Part shown: piece by piece, positions 5,267 through 7,259 of the stretch | Layout: the number at the start of each line of letters is the position of its first letter | Numbering within the stretch: the stretch's first letter is position 1 | DNA from: Alphaproteobacteria bacterium | Lineage (GTDB): Bacteria; Pseudomonadota; Alphaproteobacteria; UBA3830 | Assembly: GCA_025998735.1 (NCBI GenBank) | Contig: BNWJ01000068.1 | Coordinates: forward strand, 1-7,259 | DNA: 7,259 nt | Reading direction: 5' to 3' | Program-made: the position numbers and the translations under genes | Notes under the pieces: model-generated | What the model saw: the letters and a program-made list of their open reading frames with translations, nothing else | What the model was told of the DNA's origin: nothing | Databases searched by the model: none

Positions 5267-7228
5267 ATGCCGGCATTAAAGGATTTTTTCAATCGATTCG
5301 ATTCCAGCAAAAAATACACGATGTTATTGTTTTTGGCGGGCAAAGGTTTGCAATCAGCGGAGCTGAACGAAATTCAGGAGTGTGCAAGGCAAGCTTTAAA
5401 AGACATAGGCAACGCGATTTTCAAAGACGGCGATGTAATCAGAGGTTGCACATGCGTTGTCGATAATCAAGCGGGAGCTGTAACCGTCGAAGCTGGACAG
5501 GTTTACTTAAATGGTTCCATTCGCGACGTTAACGAAGGAAATTTCACAATTCCAGTCGACGTTTCCGTAAAAATCGGCGTGTATTTTAAAGAGAAAATCG
5601 TCACAGAATTGGAGGATCCAGAACTTCGAGATCCAGCTGTTGGTACACGAAATTATCAGGAAACTGGAGCTGCGCGACTTAAATATAGTCTTGTTTGGGG
5701 GTTCCAATCGGAAGGTGTAACGCCTCAAGCATCTGATCTTGGAGAGTTTTTTGCAATATATAGTGTCGAGCATGGCGTGCTCGTGCAAAAGGCATTGGCT
5801 CCACAAATGGATTCCGTCAGTACAGCTTTGGCCAGATACGACAGCGAATCCCATGGATCATTTTTAGTTCGCGGCATGGGCGTGACTTGTTTGGGAGCGT
5901 CCGGCGCGGATCAGATTTTTACAATTAATGAAGGAAAAGCCCATGTCGACGGCTACGAAATTGAGTTGGCGCATTCTCTAAGAGTCAGATTCGACAACGA
6001 AATTGATACCGAAACAATAGAATCGGATCCATATGTTTTTGAGCCGAATGCGCAGGGAGTCATGACCGTTCAGCTGAATCATTTTCCTCTGGCGTCTGTA
6101 ACTTCGGTGGATGTGACGGCTCAAAAAACAGTGAATCTGACTCATGGAAGTTATAGTGGCGCGCTTGATCCGATTCCTTCGACTTCGGTGCTTGAAATTA
6201 TCCTTATAAAACAAGGCGGTACTGTTTATACAAAAAGCACAGATTACAAATTGACATCTGGCCAGGTCGATTGGTCTCCGGCTGGGGCTGAGCCAGCGCC
6301 TGGAAGTACCTATGAAATCACTTACAGACATCGAGCGAGAGTTGAGCCAACAAATATAACAGACACAGGCTTTGATATTTCCGGAGCTGTCGATGGCACT
6401 ATGGTTTTGGTGACTTATTCATGGAAAATGCCGCGTTACGATTTAATCACGATTGACAACAAGGGAATTGTTCGGCGTATAAAAGGTCTTGCGCACGCTT
6501 GGACTCAGTCAATTCCAAAGGCTCCGAACGGGCAGTTGATCCTGGCGCAGGTTTTTCAAAATTGGACAAACAATCAAAAACCAAAGGTTACAAACACTGC
6601 GGTTCGGGTTACGCCGATGGAGGATATCGAAACGCTAAAAAAAATGGTTCTGAATCTCTATTATTTAATGTCGCAAGAACGTCTGAAAAATGACGCAAAT
6701 GCCAGTGATCCGAGTACGAAAAAGGGAATTTTTGTCGATCCGTTTTTCGACGACGACATGCGAGATCAGGGAATTTCTCAAACCGGAGCGATTGTCGATA
6801 AATGTCTGACTTTGCCTGTTCATTCAGAAGTCCGTGATCTCGCCAAAGATCAAAAAGTGTACCTGCTGCCGTATGTGCTGGAGCCGATTATATCGCAGGA
6901 GTTGCAAACGGGTAGTATGAAAATCAATCCATATTGCGCATTTGATCCAATTCCGGCGGATCTGCACGTTACGCTAAACATCGATCACTGGACAGAGGTT
7001 GAAACGCAGTGGTTGAGTCCAATTACCGAAAGATTCACTAGAGTTGTGTCATGGATTGCTCCAACTACCACAGAGACTAGCACGAAAACTTTAGTCTCAA
7101 ATACGAGCAAAAATGCTGAATTCATGCGGCGGATAACGCAAAAAATCAGAGTCGAGGGACTGAAACCAGGCGAGCAAATTACAACCATAGAATTTGATGG
7201 AATTCCAGTAAATGTGGAGGCAGCATGA
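5267..7228 (+). CDS. DUF4815-family large phage tail/fibre-associated protein
   Basis: A 653-residue protein of the DUF4815 type, found in tail modules of contractile-tailed phages; its biochemical role is not established, and a baseplate-peripheral or fibre function is inferred from context. Matching features in order: FNRFDSSKKYTMLLFLAGKG followed by LQSAELNEIQ (28-37); IFKDGDVIRG; beta-rich VTVEAGQVYLNG; ELEDPELRDPAVG; GxAHVDGYEI; TVQLNHFPL; TDYKLTSGQVDWSPAGAEP (325-343); MPRYDLITID; a helical stretch with NLYYLMSQERL; GIFVDPFFDDDMRDQG (487-502); and a C-terminal MRRITQKIRVEGLKPGE (620-636) before an FDGIPV strand. The frame opens at ATG 5222 inside the previous gene, but GGAG at 5256-5259 sits seven bases before ATG 5267, and MPALKDFFNRFD is the expected family start. 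It is complete, and its stop overlaps the next ATG. Confidence 0.87.
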   Translation: MPALKDFFNRFDSSKKYTMLLFLAGKGLQSAELNEIQECARQALKDIGNAIFKDGDVIRGCTCVVDNQAGAVTVEAGQVYLNGSIRDVNEGNFTIPVDVSVKIGVYFKEKIVTELEDPELRDPAVGTRNYQETGAARLKYSLVWGFQSEGVTPQASDLGEFFAIYSVEHGVLVQKALAPQMDSVSTALARYDSESHGSFLVRGMGVTCLGASGADQIFTINEGKAHVDGYEIELAHSLRVRFDNEIDTETIESDPYVFEPNAQGVMTVQLNHFPLASVTSVDVTAQKTVNLTHGSYSGALDPIPSTSVLEIILIKQGGTVYTKSTDYKLTSGQVDWSPAGAEPAPGSTYEITYRHRARVEPTNITDTGFDISGAVDGTMVLVTYSWKMPRYDLITIDNKGIVRRIKGLAHAWTQSIPKAPNGQLILAQVFQNWTNNQKPKVTNTAVRVTPMEDIETLKKMVLNLYYLMSQERLKNDANASDPSTKKGIFVDPFFDDDMRDQGISQTGAIVDKCLTLPVHSEVRDLAKDQKVYLLPYVLEPIISQELQTGSMKINPYCAFDPIPADLHVTLNIDHWTEVETQWLSPITERFTRVVSWIAPTTTETSTKTLVSNTSKNAEFMRRITQKIRVEGLKPGEQITTIEFDGIPVNVEAA

Positions 7229-7259
7229 TTTTTAAGGAAAAATATGAAATGAAACCTAC
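7225..7259 (+). CDS. Start of a downstream phage gene, 3' truncated by window edge
   Basis: ATG at 7225 overlaps the DUF4815 gene's stop (ATGA) and follows a strong GTGGAGG at 7214-7220, four bases upstream. Only eleven complete codons are visible (MIFKEKYEMKP), too few to assign a family. The junction style matches the other coupled genes of the operon, so it is very probably the next tail-module gene. Confidence 0.65.
   Translation, partial: MIFKEKYEMKP

Noticed and set aside
5978..6331. Minus-strand open frame of 117 codons opposite the DUF4815 gene
   Set aside because: It is a shadow of a gene with strong family motifs; its Arg/Ser/Cys-rich translation is typical of antisense frames.
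1..7259. tRNA, rRNA, CRISPR array, integrase or attachment site
   Set aside because: No cloverleaf-like sequence, regularly spaced repeat-spacer series or recombinase motif was seen; the window is almost entirely structural-protein coding sequence.

Overview
The window is a stretch of a tailed-phage late region, most likely an integrated prophage. It runs from the end of the capsid module into the baseplate and tail-fibre module. Every gene is on the + strand and the genes are packed tightly, mostly joined by ATGA stop/start overlaps or short ribosome-binding-site gaps, so it reads as one polycistronic late operon. Base composition leans to AT, with many gaa, aaa and att codons and standard stops. 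Together with the mixture of lambda-like head and P2-like tail genes, this fits a prophage in a moderately AT-rich proteobacterium. An alphaproteobacterial or endosymbiont host is possible, but that is a guess.

Layout. Positions 3-326 hold the C-terminal part of a lambda gpE-type major capsid protein, cut by the window edge. Next come a small FII-like head-tail joining protein (337-660) and a minor tail protein Z-like protein (657-1187). Then there is a 119-bp insertion-like block full of palindromes and direct repeats (about 1172-1306), followed by a conserved phage protein with the position and size of a tail terminator or completion protein (1303-1779). The P2-type baseplate cassette follows in canonical order: V spike (1769-2383), W (2389-2724), J (2721-3542) and I (3539-4690). 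After a 77-bp AT-rich gap come a stand-alone protein resembling the N-terminal domain of P2 gpH-type fibres (4768-5253) and a 653-residue DUF4815-family protein (5267-7228). Another gene begins at 7225 and runs off the end.

How the genes work together. The head shell is closed onto the tail through the FII-like and Z-like proteins. The V spike tips the baseplate hub, W and J build the wedges, and I plus the downstream fibre-like proteins form the periphery that should contact the host. Sheath, tube and tape-measure genes, expected for a contractile tail, are not in the window and probably lie downstream.

The most notable non-coding signal lies between the Z-like gene and the next gene. An imperfect 16-bp direct repeat (one mismatch) containing the stop/start junction itself brackets a block with two exact 19-bp palindromic repeats and a 17-bp palindrome. 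The block leaves both neighbouring genes intact and creates a 40-codon open frame coupled at both ends. It looks like a small palindromic element that inserted with target duplication. A second point of interest is the spike protein, whose C-terminus carries Cys-x-Cys where P2-type spikes carry the iron-binding His-x-His.
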